Below the pieces are notes generated by a model. It had not been told where the DNA came from and made no database searches. It saw nothing but the letters and a program-made list of their open reading frames with translations. A stretch of DNA of 53,296 bases from Haloferax sp. Q22 (GTDB lineage Archaea; Halobacteriota; Halobacteria; Halobacteriales; Haloferacaceae): NCBI RefSeq assembly GCF_001482285.1, contig NZ_LOEP01000008.1:1-53296 (forward strand), in the 5' to 3' direction. This document shows positions 16,512 through 25,218 of this stretch, one piece after another. The first letter of the stretch is position 1. Every line of letters begins with the position of its first letter. The translations under genes and the position numbers were made by a program.

Positions 16512-17921
16512 ATGGGCGACGATGATTATCGAATCGAGCGGGACAGTCTCGGCGAGATGGAAGTTCCTGTCGACGCCTACTGGGGCGCACAGACCCAGCG
16601 GGCGGTCGAGAACTTCCCCATCTCCGGTATCACCTTCGGGCGGCGCTTCGTCCGCGCGCTCGGCGTGGTGAAGAAGGCCGCCGCACAGGCCAACCGCGAC
16701 CTCGGCATGATAGACGAGGACGTCGCGGCCGCCATCGTCGAGGCCGCCGACGAGGTCATCGCCGGCGAACTCGACGACCAGTTCCCCGTGGACGTGTTCC
16801 AGACCGGTTCCGGGACCTCCTCGAACATGAACGCCAACGAGGTCATCGCCAACCGCGCCGCGGAGATTATGGGCGAGGGCATCGGCGACCGCGTCGTCCA
16901 CCCGAACGACCACGTCAACTTCGGCCAGTCCTCGAACGACGTGATTCCGACCGCCATGCACGTCGCCTCCCTCGAAGCCGTCGAGAAGGACCTCCTTCCT
17001 GCGCTGGAGACGCTCGCCGAGGCGCTCGGCGACAAGGAAGACGAGTTCGACGGCGTCGTCAAGACCGGCCGCACCCACCTGCAGGACGCCACGCCCGTCC
17101 GCCTCGGACAGGAGTTCGGCGGCTACCGCACGCAGGTCGAAAAGGGCGTCCGCCGCGTCGAGAACGTGCGCGAGCACCTCGGCGAACTCGCGCTCGGCGG
17201 CACCGCGGTCGGCACGGGACTGAACACGCACCCCGAGTTCCCGGCGAAGGCCGCGGAGTACATGTCCGAGGAGACCGGCGTCGAGTTCCGCGAGGCCGAC
17301 AACCACTTCGAGGCGCAGGCGGCCCACGACGCGATGAGCGAGGCCCACGGCGCGCTCCGCACGGTCGCCGGCTCCCTCAACAAAATCGCCAATGACCTCC
17401 GCCTGCTCGCGTCCGGCCCGCGCAACGGGCTCGGCGAACTCGAACAGCCGGAGAACCAGCCCGGCTCCTCCATCATGCCCGGCAAAATCAACCCGGTCGT
17501 CGCAGAGGCCGTCAATCAGGTCCACAAGCAGGTCGTCGGCAACGACGCCGCCGTCTCCGCCGGTGCCGCGGAAGGCCAAATCGACCTCAACCTCTACAAG
17601 CCCGTCCTCGCGCACAACTTCCTCGAATCGGCGAAACTGCTGGCGAACTCCTCCGAGGTGTTCGCCGAGCGCTTCGTCGCCAAGCTCGAAGCCAACGAGG
17701 AACACTGTGAGACGCGGGTCGAACAGTCGATGGCGCTGGCGACGGCGCTCAACCCCGCAATCGGCTACGACAAGGCCTCGAAGGTCGCCAAGAAGGCGCT
17801 CGCGGACGGGAAGAGCGTCCGGCAGGTCGCCGTCGACGAAGGCTACCTCACCGAGGCGGAAGCCGACGAGGTGCTCGACCCCGAGAAGATGACCCATCGC
17901 GGTATCCTCGGCGACGACTGA
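16512..17921 (+). CDS. fumC: Class II fumarate hydratase
   Basis: Interconverts fumarate and malate in the citric acid cycle. The 469-residue protein begins MGDDDYRIERDSLGEMEVPVD and has TGSGTSSNMNANEVIANRA, HPNDHVNFGQSSNDVIPTAMH, GRTHLQDATPVRLGQEF and the family signature GSSIMPGKINPV, with the catalytic Ser loop. Length is normal. An in-frame ATG 63 nt upstream adds a tail without homology to the family, so the inner ATG was preferred. Confidence 0.96.
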   Translation: MGDDDYRIERDSLGEMEVPVDAYWGAQTQRAVENFPISGITFGRRFVRALGVVKKAAAQANRDLGMIDEDVAAAIVEAADEVIAGELDDQFPVDVFQTGSGTSSNMNANEVIANRAAEIMGEGIGDRVVHPNDHVNFGQSSNDVIPTAMHVASLEAVEKDLLPALETLAEALGDKEDEFDGVVKTGRTHLQDATPVRLGQEFGGYRTQVEKGVRRVENVREHLGELALGGTAVGTGLNTHPEFPAKAAEYMSEETGVEFREADNHFEAQAAHDAMSEAHGALRTVAGSLNKIANDLRLLASGPRNGLGELEQPENQPGSSIMPGKINPVVAEAVNQVHKQVVGNDAAVSAGAAEGQIDLNLYKPVLAHNFLESAKLLANSSEVFAERFVAKLEANEEHCETRVEQSMALATALNPAIGYDKASKVAKKALADGKSVRQVAVDEGYLTEAEADEVLDPEKMTHRGILGDD

Positions 17922-18029
17922 GCCCCGCCCGAAGAACAGTCTACTTTTTGACACACCTGGGTGACCGGGAAAGTTCCCCGATTCGAGGTGCGCGCTCGAT
18001 GGTTTCGGTCAGTTCAGCCACAGAGAGGG

Positions 18030-18106
18030 TTATATTTACTCGGCTCGCGGTAGCAATCGCACTCCTGCACCGCCGTGACATTCACCCCCAAGTGAAGAAC
18101 TGTCAC
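18030..18106 (+). ncRNA. Possible small RNA or structured leader between fumC and the zinc-finger gene
   Basis: TTATATTT at 18030-18037 is one of the strongest TATA-like boxes in the window but lies about 125 nt before the next start codon. An RNA starting near 18060 would carry a nested hairpin at 18075-18106: outer arms GTGACA and TGTCAC, inner arms TTCAC and GTGAA, loop CCCCAA. The zinc-finger gene has its own TATA-like box at 18124-18130. No coding frame starts convincingly here. Whether an RNA is made is unknown. Confidence 0.35.
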
Positions 18107-18123
18107 GAAATCTCAAAAATCGG

Positions 18124-18130
18124 TATTTTG
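18124..18130 (+). promoter_or_regulatory. TATA-like promoter of the small zinc-finger gene
   Basis: TATTTTG is centred about 31 nt before the ATG at 18158, supporting that start over an upstream extension of the frame. Confidence 0.5.
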
Positions 18131-18157
18131 AAGCCTGATTTTGACGATTATACCAGT

Positions 18158-18322
18158 ATGGCCGGACTGCAAGAGCAGCGGGCCCGCGGGCGAGACATGT
18201 TGGAGTGTCGAGGTTGTGGGGCCGTATTCCCGGAGGGACGAGCGACGAACGACGGGTGGACGTACGTCTGTCCCGAGTGTGAACAGGTCGAAGGTATCGG
18301 CGAGGGGCTTCGTCGCCTCTGA
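18158..18322 (+). CDS. Small zinc-finger protein (54 aa)
   Basis: MAGLQEQRARGRDMLECRGCGAVFPEG-type protein with two CxxC knuckles: C-R-G-C near residues 17-20 and C-P-E-C near 38-41. It is one of the small two-CxxC haloarchaeal proteins whose roles are mostly unknown. The frame is open for 70 more codons upstream but that part has poor codon use and crosses a promoter. It ends 47 nt before gatE; co-transcription is possible, although gatE has its own TATA-like box. Confidence 0.85.
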   Translation: MAGLQEQRARGRDMLECRGCGAVFPEGRATNDGWTYVCPECEQVEGIGEGLRRL

Positions 18323-18337
18323 CGGCAGACTGAATCC

Positions 18338-18345
18338 TTTTTTAC
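18338..18345 (+). promoter_or_regulatory. TATA-like promoter of gatE
   Basis: TTTTTTAC-type box centred about 29 nt before the gatE ATG at 18370. Confidence 0.5.
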
Positions 18346-18369
18346 TCCCCCCGAACGCAGGGAGTAGCA

Positions 18370-20244
18370 ATGACCGACTACGACTACGACTACGAGGACC
18401 TCGGCCTCGTGGCTGGGCTGGAGATTCACCAGCAACTCGACACCGAGACAAAGCTGTTCTGCGGGTGTCCGACCGACCTCCGCGAGCCCGACGAGGCCGC
18501 GCGCACGTTCACGCGCTTCCTCCACCCGACCAAGAGCGAACTGGGCGAACTCGACGACGCCGCGCTCGAAGAGAGCCGCGTCGAACGCGAGTTCGAGTAC
18601 CTCGCCTACGACTCGACCTGTCTGGTCGAAGAGGACGACGAGCCGCCGCACGAACTCGACCACGAGGCGCGCACGGTCGCCATGCAGATCGCCGAACTGC
18701 TCGACATGAACGTCGTCGACGAGGCGCACGTCATGCGCAAGCTCGTCATCGACGGTTCGAACACCTCAGGCTTCCAACGCTCGTCGCTCATCGCGCAGGA
18801 AGGCGAGATTCAGACCAGCGAGGGCCCCGTCTCCGTGGTCGACCTCATGCTCGAAGAGGAGTCCGCCCAGCGCGTCGAAGAGCGCGACGACGGCGTCCTC
18901 TACAGCCTCGACCGCCTCGGCATCCCGCTCGTCGAAATCGGCACCGGGCCGGACATCTCCTCGCCCGAGCAGGCACGCGAGGCGGCCCAGACCATCGGCA
19001 TGCTCCTGCGTTCGACGGGCAAGGTCAAACGCGGCCTCGGTACCATCCGACAGGACGTGAACGTCTCCATCGCCAACGGTGCGCGCGTCGAAATCAAGGG
19101 CGTGCAGGCGCTCGACCAAATCGACGAAATCGTCCGCTTCGAGGTCTGCCGACAGGCCGAACTGGTCGAGATTCGCGACGAACTCCAGTCGCGCGACGCT
19201 TCCGTCGGCGGCGTGACCGACGTGACCGACGTGTTCGAGGACTCGGACTCCGGCGTCATCCGCGGCGCGCTGGACGCCGGCGGGAAGGTCACGGCCGTTC
19301 CCCTGTACGGCTTCGACGGCCTCGTCGGCCGCGAACTCCAGCCCGACCGCCGCCTCGGTACCGAACTCTCCGACCACGCCAAGCGCCACGGCGCGGGCGG
19401 CATCTTCCACACCGACGAGCTCCCGGCCTACGGCGTCACCGAGGCCGAAGTCGAGTCGCTCCGCGACGCCGTCGACGCCGGTCCCGAGGACGCGGTCGCC
19501 ATCGTCGCCGACGACCCCGAGACGGCCGACCTCGCCATCGACGCGGTCGCAGAGCGCGCCGAAGTCGCCATCGAGGAAGTCCCCGAGGAGACCCGCGGAG
19601 CCAACGACGACGGCACGACGCGCTACCTCCGGCCGCTCCCCGGCGCGGCCCGGATGTACCCCGAGACGGACGTGCTCACCGTCGACCTCGACCCGAGCGA
19701 CGTGGAGACGCCCGAACTCCTGACCGAGAAGGTCGACCGCTACCAAGCCGAGTTCGGCCTCGACGCCGGCCTCGCGGAGCAGGTCGCCTACGGCCGGACG
19801 ATGCCGCTGTTCGAGGAGGCGGTGGACGCCGGTATCGACGCGACGTTCGCGGCCGGCCTGCTCGAATCGACGCTGACCGAACTCCGCCGCGACGACGTGG
19901 CCGTCTCCGAACTCACCGACGACCACCTGCTCGCGGTCATGCACCTCGTCGAGGACGGCGACCTCGCCAAGGAGGGCGTCAACGACGTGCTCGCCACCAT
20001 CGCCGAGAACCCGAGCCTCACGGCCGAGGAAGCCGTCGAGGAGGCCGGTCTCTCCGGCGTCTCCGAAGACGAGGTCCGAGATGCCATCGCGGAGGTCGTC
20101 GAACGCAACGCCGACCAAGTCGAACAGCAGGGCATGGGCGCGTTCTCTGCGCTCATGGGCGAGGCGATGGGCGCGCTCCGCGGCAAGGCCGACGGCGGCG
20201 TCGTCAGCGACGTGCTCCGCGAGGAGATTCAAAAGCGCGCCTGA
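18370..20244 (+). CDS. gatE: Glutamyl-tRNA(Gln) amidotransferase subunit E
   Basis: Archaea-specific enzyme that, with GatD, converts Glu-tRNA(Gln) to Gln-tRNA(Gln). The 624-residue protein starts with the GatB/GatE signature VAGLEIHQQLDTETKLFCGC, followed by LVIDGSNTSGFQRSSL, IEIGTGPDIS-like and GLGTIRQDVNVSI segments, the GAD-type insert in the middle, and the C-terminal YqeY-like helical domain ending VLREEIQKRA. Length agrees with archaeal GatE. gatD is not in the window. Confidence 0.97.
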   Translation: MTDYDYDYEDLGLVAGLEIHQQLDTETKLFCGCPTDLREPDEAARTFTRFLHPTKSELGELDDAALEESRVEREFEYLAYDSTCLVEEDDEPPHELDHEARTVAMQIAELLDMNVVDEAHVMRKLVIDGSNTSGFQRSSLIAQEGEIQTSEGPVSVVDLMLEEESAQRVEERDDGVLYSLDRLGIPLVEIGTGPDISSPEQAREAAQTIGMLLRSTGKVKRGLGTIRQDVNVSIANGARVEIKGVQALDQIDEIVRFEVCRQAELVEIRDELQSRDASVGGVTDVTDVFEDSDSGVIRGALDAGGKVTAVPLYGFDGLVGRELQPDRRLGTELSDHAKRHGAGGIFHTDELPAYGVTEAEVESLRDAVDAGPEDAVAIVADDPETADLAIDAVAERAEVAIEEVPEETRGANDDGTTRYLRPLPGAARMYPETDVLTVDLDPSDVETPELLTEKVDRYQAEFGLDAGLAEQVAYGRTMPLFEEAVDAGIDATFAAGLLESTLTELRRDDVAVSELTDDHLLAVMHLVEDGDLAKEGVNDVLATIAENPSLTAEEAVEEAGLSGVSEDEVRDAIAEVVERNADQVEQQGMGAFSALMGEAMGALRGKADGGVVSDVLREEIQKRA

Positions 20245-20283
20245 GCCAACTCTAACTGCTCTCTCCGGCCGTCTTTTTCGTTC

Positions 20284-20811
20284 TCACGTCGCCGAGCGCC
20301 CGCCGTCGCGGACGAACCGCCGCCAGCCCCATCGACCCGCGTACTCGACGCCGGCCGCGACGAGGAGAAGCACCAACAGCGCCGGCCCGACGAAGAGGAA
20401 CATCCCGAGGGCGTCCGTCTCGCCGCGGACGTGGAGGAACGCCCACCAGACGAGTTCCGTGACGCCGAACAGGCCGACGAGCGGCGCGACCAGCCCGCGG
20501 CGGGCAAACAGCAGGGCTGCAGCGACCACGAACCCGGCGAGCATGAGGAACGAGAACCCGAGGAAGCCCGCCGCGGTCAGCGGGTCTTCGACCAGTTCCG
20601 AGGGGACCGCGTCGGTGGCGAGTCGCGCCGCGGTCCAGACGGCGAGCGTGGCGAGGGCGTAGCCGCCGCCGAGGAGCGCGGGCGTCAGGGAGCCGCGGGC
20701 GCTCCGAGCGCGGGTCGCGTAGACGACGCCGACGGTGCCGAGCGCGGCGGCGACGGCGACGACGTGGGTGAGAAGCCAGTTACCGAGCACCGGGTCGGGT
20801 GAGCCGGGCAT
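20284..20811 (-). CDS. Integral membrane protein of unknown function (175 aa)
   Basis: About five hydrophobic segments (near residues 10-30, 43-60, 80-102, 105-122 and 136-156), few charges between them and a basic C-terminal tail (WGWRRFVRDGGRSAT). No signature motif is recognised. Its ATG lies one base after the stop of the M48 protease gene, so the two are surely co-transcribed and may act together in the membrane. Confidence 0.8.
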   Translation of the reverse strand: MPGSPDPVLGNWLLTHVVAVAAALGTVGVVYATRARSARGSLTPALLGGGYALATLAVWTAARLATDAVPSELVEDPLTAAGFLGFSFLMLAGFVVAAALLFARRGLVAPLVGLFGVTELVWWAFLHVRGETDALGMFLFVGPALLVLLLVAAGVEYAGRWGWRRFVRDGGRSAT

Positions 20812-20812
20812 C

Positions 20813-21766
20813 TCACCGCACCTCGATTCGCGTCATCGACTCGTCGGCCATCGCGGCCAGTCGCTCGACGCGCTCGTCGGTCGAGGGGTGGGTCGAAAGC
20901 AGGTCCGACACCGGGTCTTCGACCTCGACCTCGCCGTACACCCACAGCGGCGACAGGCCGAGTTGCGGCCGGGCGGCCCGGTCTAACTTCCGCAGGGCCG
21001 ACGCGAGCGCCATCGGCTTGCCCGTCACCTCGGCGGCCCGCGCGTCGGCCGCGAACTCCCGCTTTCTCGACTGCGACCGGACGAACACGGTGAGGCCGAA
21101 GCCGAACAGACCGACGAACTCGTCCAGCCGGAGGCGAATCCGGCCGGCGAACGTCTCGGGCCACGACTTCGGCCGGCCGCGCATCCACGCCGAACCGAGG
21201 GCGACGCCCGTCGTCAGGAACGTCACGGGCGAGACGAACAGGTAGCCGACGCCGACGACCGTCTGGAGGACGCTCGCCACGAGCGACTGGACCAGCCCGT
21301 CTTTCCGTTCGAGGTGCGCGAGTTCGTGCGCGAGCAGCGCCTCGAACTCGTCGGTGTCGAGGAGGCGGAACAGCGCGGCGTCGAGGACGACCACGTCGCG
21401 GCCCATCGGGTCGAGCGCCAGCGCGTTCGGCGCGGAGAAACGCGCGAGTTTCAGCGTCGGCGGGTCGAGGTCCATCCGCTCGGCGAGGCGGTCTCGCAGG
21501 CGGTGGACTGACGGCGACTCCGCGGGCGACATGTCCCGCGCGTCGAGTTGGCTGAGCAGTCGCACCGTACCGAAGCGGAAGCTCAGATAGCCGAGGACGA
21601 CGGCGACTGCGACGGCGACGACGGCGGCGGTCACGGGGTCGGGACGGAGCCGCCAGAGCGTCACCACCGCGAACGCGCTGAGCGCGCTGAGCGAGAGGTA
21701 GAACGCGAGGACGACGGCGCCGACGACGATCATCGGGAGGCGAGAGCGGCGCGGGGGCGATGCCAT
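20813..21766 (-). CDS. Membrane-bound M48 zinc metalloprotease, HtpX-like
   Basis: 317 residues. Two N-terminal transmembrane segments (about 11-38 and 45-62) are followed by the protease domain with HELAH at 147-151 (zinc ligands and catalytic Glu148), and REFAADARAAEVTGKP carrying the third ligand Glu. A further hydrophobic pair lies between these (about 160-190). The C terminus STHPSTDERVERLAAM is the usual M48B ending. Such proteases degrade damaged membrane proteins. The start at 21764-21766 was preferred; an upstream ATG adds 10 residues. Confidence 0.92.
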   Translation of the reverse strand: MASPPRRSRLPMIVVGAVVLAFYLSLSALSAFAVVTLWRLRPDPVTAAVVAVAVAVVLGYLSFRFGTVRLLSQLDARDMSPAESPSVHRLRDRLAERMDLDPPTLKLARFSAPNALALDPMGRDVVVLDAALFRLLDTDEFEALLAHELAHLERKDGLVQSLVASVLQTVVGVGYLFVSPVTFLTTGVALGSAWMRGRPKSWPETFAGRIRLRLDEFVGLFGFGLTVFVRSQSRKREFAADARAAEVTGKPMALASALRKLDRAARPQLGLSPLWVYGEVEVEDPVSDLLSTHPSTDERVERLAAMADESMTRIEVR

Positions 21767-21914
21767 CTCGCGTGACGATAGGGCGTCGGGTCGCAAAAGC
21801 TGTCTGGCGCGTCGGGGGAGGGGGATCGAAGTCGTGGAACGCGCCCGGGCGAGCGTGCCGCGCCCGGACCGCCGCCACCGCTACTTTCTCCACGGGTCCG
21901 GCCGAAGGGGAGTC

Positions 21915-22373
21915 ATGCAGTTCTTCGAGGATTTCGCGGTCGGCGACACCCACGAGTTCGGCGCGTACGACGTGACCGAATCGGAGATTCTGGCGTTCGC
22001 CGAGCAGTACGACCCGCAGTGGTTCCACACCGACCCGGAGCGCGCCGAGTCCGAGTCGATGTACGGCGGCGTCATCGCCAGCGGCTGGCACACCACATCG
22101 ATGACGATGCGCCTGCTCGTGGACGGCTTTCTCGCCGACTCGGCGTCCCTCGGCGCGAAGGGCGTCGACGAACTTCGCTGGTGGAAGCCGGTGTACCCGG
22201 GCGACACGCTCGTCGTGGAAACCGAGGTGCTGGACACGACCGCCGAGACCGACAGTCGCGGCCTCGTGGAGATTCGGACGACGACCCGCGCCGAGCGCGA
22301 GTCGGGCGAGGTGGAGAAGGTCTGTTCGTTCGTGAGCTACGTGATGTTCGCCCGGCGAGACGGCGAGGAGTAG
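21915..22373 (+). CDS. MaoC-like hot-dog dehydratase
   Basis: 152 residues: MQFFEDFAVGDTHEFGAYDVTESEILAFAEQYDPQWFHTDPERA contains the hydratase Asp-x-x-x-x-His pattern, followed by GGVIASGWHTTSMTMRL, and LRWWKPVYPGDTLVVETEV. The family hydrates enoyl-CoA or related thioesters in fatty-acid, propionyl-CoA or methylaspartate routes. The exact substrate is unknown, and no other CoA enzyme flanks it. The ATG at 21915 sits right at the family-typical N terminus. Confidence 0.92.
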   Translation: MQFFEDFAVGDTHEFGAYDVTESEILAFAEQYDPQWFHTDPERAESESMYGGVIASGWHTTSMTMRLLVDGFLADSASLGAKGVDELRWWKPVYPGDTLVVETEVLDTTAETDSRGLVEIRTTTRAERESGEVEKVCSFVSYVMFARRDGEE

Positions 22374-22384
22374 CGCAGAGCGCG

Positions 22385-23164
22385 TCAGTTCTCGTCGTCG
22401 CGGAAGCGGTCCGGGTCGCGGACGGCCTCGGCGGCGCGGCGGAACACGCCCGTCAGCGTCGCCGCCTCGCGCTCGGTCGGGTGGGCGCGGCCGAGCAGCC
22501 GGCGCATCATCCGCGAGGTCTTGGTCCGCTTGTGCTCGCGGTAGTCCACGGCGTCGAGCAGTTCGTCGAAAAAGCGGTAGACGACCTCGATTTCGGCCTC
22601 GGAAGCGCGCTCGCGCTCCACGTCGGGGAGCTGTGTCTCCTCGACGGTAAACCGGCGAAGCTCGTACATGAGAAGCGTCGCCGCCTGCCCGAGGTTGAGC
22701 ACGGGGTAGCGGTCGTCGGCGGGGATGCAACAGACCTCGTCGAGCATCGCCAACTCCTCGTTGTCGAGGCCGGTGCCCTCGCGGCCGAAGACGAGCGCGG
22801 TCTTCGTTTCCACCGACTCCAGCGAGTCGGCGATTTCGACCGGCGTCTTGAACGGGTAACGGATGTGCCGGGTGGAGTCCTCGTGGGAGACCGCGGTCGT
22901 CCCGATGGTGTGGAACTCCTCGACGACCTCCTCTAAGGTCGTCTCGGTGGCGTTCGGGAGCACGTCCTCGCGGGCGTGGCCGGCGAAGCCGTAGGCCTCG
23001 CCGTCGGGGTCGAGCGGCGGTGGGTTGACGAGGCGGAGGTCGTAGATGCCGAAGTTCTTCATCGCCCGCGCGATGGTCCCGACGTTGCCGGGCGTCTCGG
23101 GTTCGACGACGACGACGACGAACTCGCGGTCCCCGGCGGCACCGGCGTCTGGGTCGTCGCTCAT
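22385..23164 (-). CDS. SPOUT RNA methyltransferase, TrmJ/TrmH type
   Basis: 259 residues. FVVVVVEPETPGNVGTIARAMKNFG is the N-terminal SPOUT signature with the RNA-binding Asn, and FGREGTGLDNEELAML and RYPVLNLGQAATLLMYELRR form the trefoil knot that binds S-adenosylmethionine. A C-terminal helical region of about 80 residues follows, as in TrmJ (2'-O-methylation at tRNA position 32). The fit to TrmJ is by order and length; other RNA targets are possible. Its start overlaps the stop of the preceding gene by 4 nt. Confidence 0.92.
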   Translation of the reverse strand: MSDDPDAGAAGDREFVVVVVEPETPGNVGTIARAMKNFGIYDLRLVNPPPLDPDGEAYGFAGHAREDVLPNATETTLEEVVEEFHTIGTTAVSHEDSTRHIRYPFKTPVEIADSLESVETKTALVFGREGTGLDNEELAMLDEVCCIPADDRYPVLNLGQAATLLMYELRRFTVEETQLPDVERERASEAEIEVVYRFFDELLDAVDYREHKRTKTSRMMRRLLGRAHPTEREAATLTGVFRRAAEAVRDPDRFRDDEN

Positions 23165-23748
23165 TTCGTCGGGTAGTCCGTGTCGAGGTCGACGCCGTCG
23201 AGGTCGTCTTCGGTCAGGGGCGTCGCGTCCTCGTCGTCCGCGCCGGGGCCGTAGTCGCGGAGATTGATTCGCTCGCCCTCGACGAAGTTCTCCTCCAGCC
23301 GGCGCTGAATCTCGTTGGCGTCCGGCGGCGACGGCAGTTCGTCGGGTTCGGTGTCGACGTACTCCAGTCCGCCGTAGCCGTCGGGGGCGCGGCCGTCGCC
23401 GGCGAACCACTCGTGGAACGCGTCGGCGAACACCGCGTCGCCGACGAGGTCGCGGCCGTCCTCCTCGCGGAACCAGTAGAGGAAGTCCGGTTCGTGCTGC
23501 TCGCAGAGGAGCACTTCCTCGCGGGGCTCGCCGTAGACGATGGACGCCTGTCGGCACTGCTGTATCTCCTCGTCGCCGTGGACCAGATAGCAGGCGTCGC
23601 ACGGTTCCTCGACGAGCGAGACGAGGCGCATGAGTCGCTCCCGCGGGTCCTCGGGAATCTCGTCGAGCGGTTTGAACTCGCCCTCGTCGGTGAATATCTC
23701 GGACTCTTCGAACCGCCATCCGCGGAGTCCGACGCTGACCTTCGCCAT
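23161..23748 (-). CDS. Haloarchaeal conserved protein with Cys pairs (195 aa)
   Basis: An acidic soluble protein beginning MAKVSVGLRGWRFEESEIF. The middle part contains CDACYLVHGDEEIQQC and VLLCEQHEPDFLYWF, which could bind a metal ion; the C-terminal third is Asp-rich and ends DLDTDYPTK. I do not recognise a named family. It is cotranscribed with the SPOUT methyltransferase (4-nt overlap), which suggests a link with RNA modification, but this is inference. A TATA-like box 27 nt upstream fixes the start. Confidence 0.8.
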   Translation of the reverse strand: MAKVSVGLRGWRFEESEIFTDEGEFKPLDEIPEDPRERLMRLVSLVEEPCDACYLVHGDEEIQQCRQASIVYGEPREEVLLCEQHEPDFLYWFREEDGRDLVGDAVFADAFHEWFAGDGRAPDGYGGLEYVDTEPDELPSPPDANEIQRRLEENFVEGERINLRDYGPGADDEDATPLTEDDLDGVDLDTDYPTK

Positions 23749-23769
23749 GGGCCGAGGTAGCCGAGCGGC

Positions 23770-23869
23770 GGATAAAAATGGCGTGATGCCGGTCAGCCGT
23801 CCGCGAGAGACGGCGAGCTGCCACCACGGGGCGACCCGACGTGTCTTCCGCGACCGGTCGGCATATGTT
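23770..23869. promoter_or_regulatory. Divergent promoters for the 195-aa gene and folP
   Basis: ATTTTTATCC on the minus strand (23770-23779) is about 27 nt before the ATG at 23748. GCATATGTT on the plus strand (23861-23869) is about 26 nt before the ATG at 23891. Confidence 0.55.
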
Positions 23870-23890
23870 CGTGTGGTCCAACCGACGGGT

Positions 23891-25030
23891 ATGCGAACCG
23901 TCGATGCGGCAGGACTCGAAATCGGCGACGACCACCCGCCGCGAATCATGGGTGTGCTGAACGTCTCCAAGGAGTCCCCGTACAAGCCGAGCGTGTTCAA
24001 CGACCCGAGCGAGGCCGCCGAGTACGTCGACCGCGAACTCATCGACGAGGGGGCCGACATCGTCGACGTCGGCCTCGAATCCGCGAACAAGCGCCTCGAC
24101 GTGCTGTCGGCCGAAGACGAACTCGACCGGCTCGACACGGCGCTTTCGGTCCTCGACAGCGTCTCCGGCGACGCCGTCTTTTCCATCGAGACGCGCTACC
24201 ACGAGGTCGCCGAGGCGGCGCTCGACGGCGGCTTCGACATGGTCAACGACATCTGCGGCTTCGCCGACCCGGAGATGCCCCGCGTCTGCGAGGAGTTCGA
24301 CGCCGCCGTCGCCAAGATGGCCAGTCCCCCGGACCTCACTCGCCCCGGTGCGATAGCGGAAGTCGACGACATCTACGACGCCCTCGAACTGAATGGATTC
24401 ACCGACAAGACCATCCTCGACCCCGCCTTCGGCGGCTGGTCGGAGGCGAAGACGCTCGAACACGACCGCGAGACGTTCGACCGCCTGCGGGAGTTCCGCG
24501 GCTACGGCTACCCCATCTTGGTCTCCATCAACCGCAAGAACTTCCTCCGCAACGTGGCCGGCCGTTCGACCGAGGAAGCGCTGCCCGTCAGCCTCGCCGC
24601 CACCTCGATGGCAGTCGAACGCGGCGCACACGTGGTCCGGACCCACGACGTGAAAGAGACCCGTGACGCCGCCCTCATCGGCCACGAGTTCAAGCGCCGT
24701 CGCGTCCGCGAACCCGGAGACGTGTCGGTCGAGGAACTCGACGTGACGACGCCCGGCGAGGCCGCCAGACACCTCGACCGCGTCGGCGCGAACCGCGAGG
24801 TCGCAACCGAGAGCGTCACGCGCGTCTTCGAACTGGAGGGGCTCGGCCCCGACGACCGGGAGTCCCTCGCCGCTGCGGCCGGCGATGCGGGAGCCGTCCT
24901 CGCCGCCGGTGACACCGGTGCGCTTCTGGTCGGGAGTCCCGCCGCGCTCGCCCGGCTTCCGACGCTCGTCACGGACGCCTCAGATGCCCTCGAAGCCGCT
25001 TTACAGACCGTCGAGCGGGCGACGAACTAA
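23891..25030 (+). CDS. folP: Dihydropteroate synthase, archaeal type
   Basis: Joins a pterin pyrophosphate to an aminobenzoate in folate-type cofactor synthesis. The 379-residue protein has the TIM-barrel start RIMGVLNVSKESPYKPSVF, corresponding to the bacterial GVLNVTPDSF motif. GADIVDVGLESANKR replaces the usual DIGGESTRPG, and MVNDICGFADPEM, ILDPAFGGWSE and LVSINRKNFLR follow. The last 120 residues have no bacterial counterpart; they look like a second small domain. The divergent pterin-site sequence makes the exact substrate uncertain. It precedes mptE, another pterin enzyme, which supports the call. Confidence 0.85.
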   Translation: MRTVDAAGLEIGDDHPPRIMGVLNVSKESPYKPSVFNDPSEAAEYVDRELIDEGADIVDVGLESANKRLDVLSAEDELDRLDTALSVLDSVSGDAVFSIETRYHEVAEAALDGGFDMVNDICGFADPEMPRVCEEFDAAVAKMASPPDLTRPGAIAEVDDIYDALELNGFTDKTILDPAFGGWSEAKTLEHDRETFDRLREFRGYGYPILVSINRKNFLRNVAGRSTEEALPVSLAATSMAVERGAHVVRTHDVKETRDAALIGHEFKRRRVREPGDVSVEELDVTTPGEAARHLDRVGANREVATESVTRVFELEGLGPDDRESLAAAAGDAGAVLAAGDTGALLVGSPAALARLPTLVTDASDALEAALQTVERATN

Positions 25031-25107
25031 CCGGTACGCTATCCCGTACCAGACCCGTCGATTCGTCTGACGTTCGGCAGACGTTGACCGTTCTACTAAG
25101 AGAAAAC

Positions 25108-25184
25108 TTATACCATCCGACCCTAAAACGGTCCTGTGGACGCCGGAAGGGCACGCGGGTAGGGGTACACGAGTGCCATTCCGG
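25108..25184 (+). promoter_or_regulatory. Strong promoter followed by a long hairpin upstream of mptE
   Basis: AGAAAACTTATACC (BRE plus TATA, core 25108-25115) should start RNA near 25136. From there a stem-loop occupies 25143-25184: CCGGAA pairs with TTCCGG, a G/A mismatch follows, GGCAC pairs with GTGCC, and the loop is 18 nt. The mptE ATG is at 25219. This is either a structured 5' leader that controls mptE or a separate small RNA. A weaker TATA-like stretch near 25190-25200 could give a leaderless mptE message. Confidence 0.45.
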
Positions 25185-25218
25185 CCCATACAGTTACATT
25201 CTGAGCGACAGCTACACC

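Noticed and set aside
17948-18157. N-terminal extension of the zinc-finger gene by 70 codons
   Set aside because: The extension crosses two TATA-like boxes and a hairpin, and its codon use is unlike neighbouring genes.
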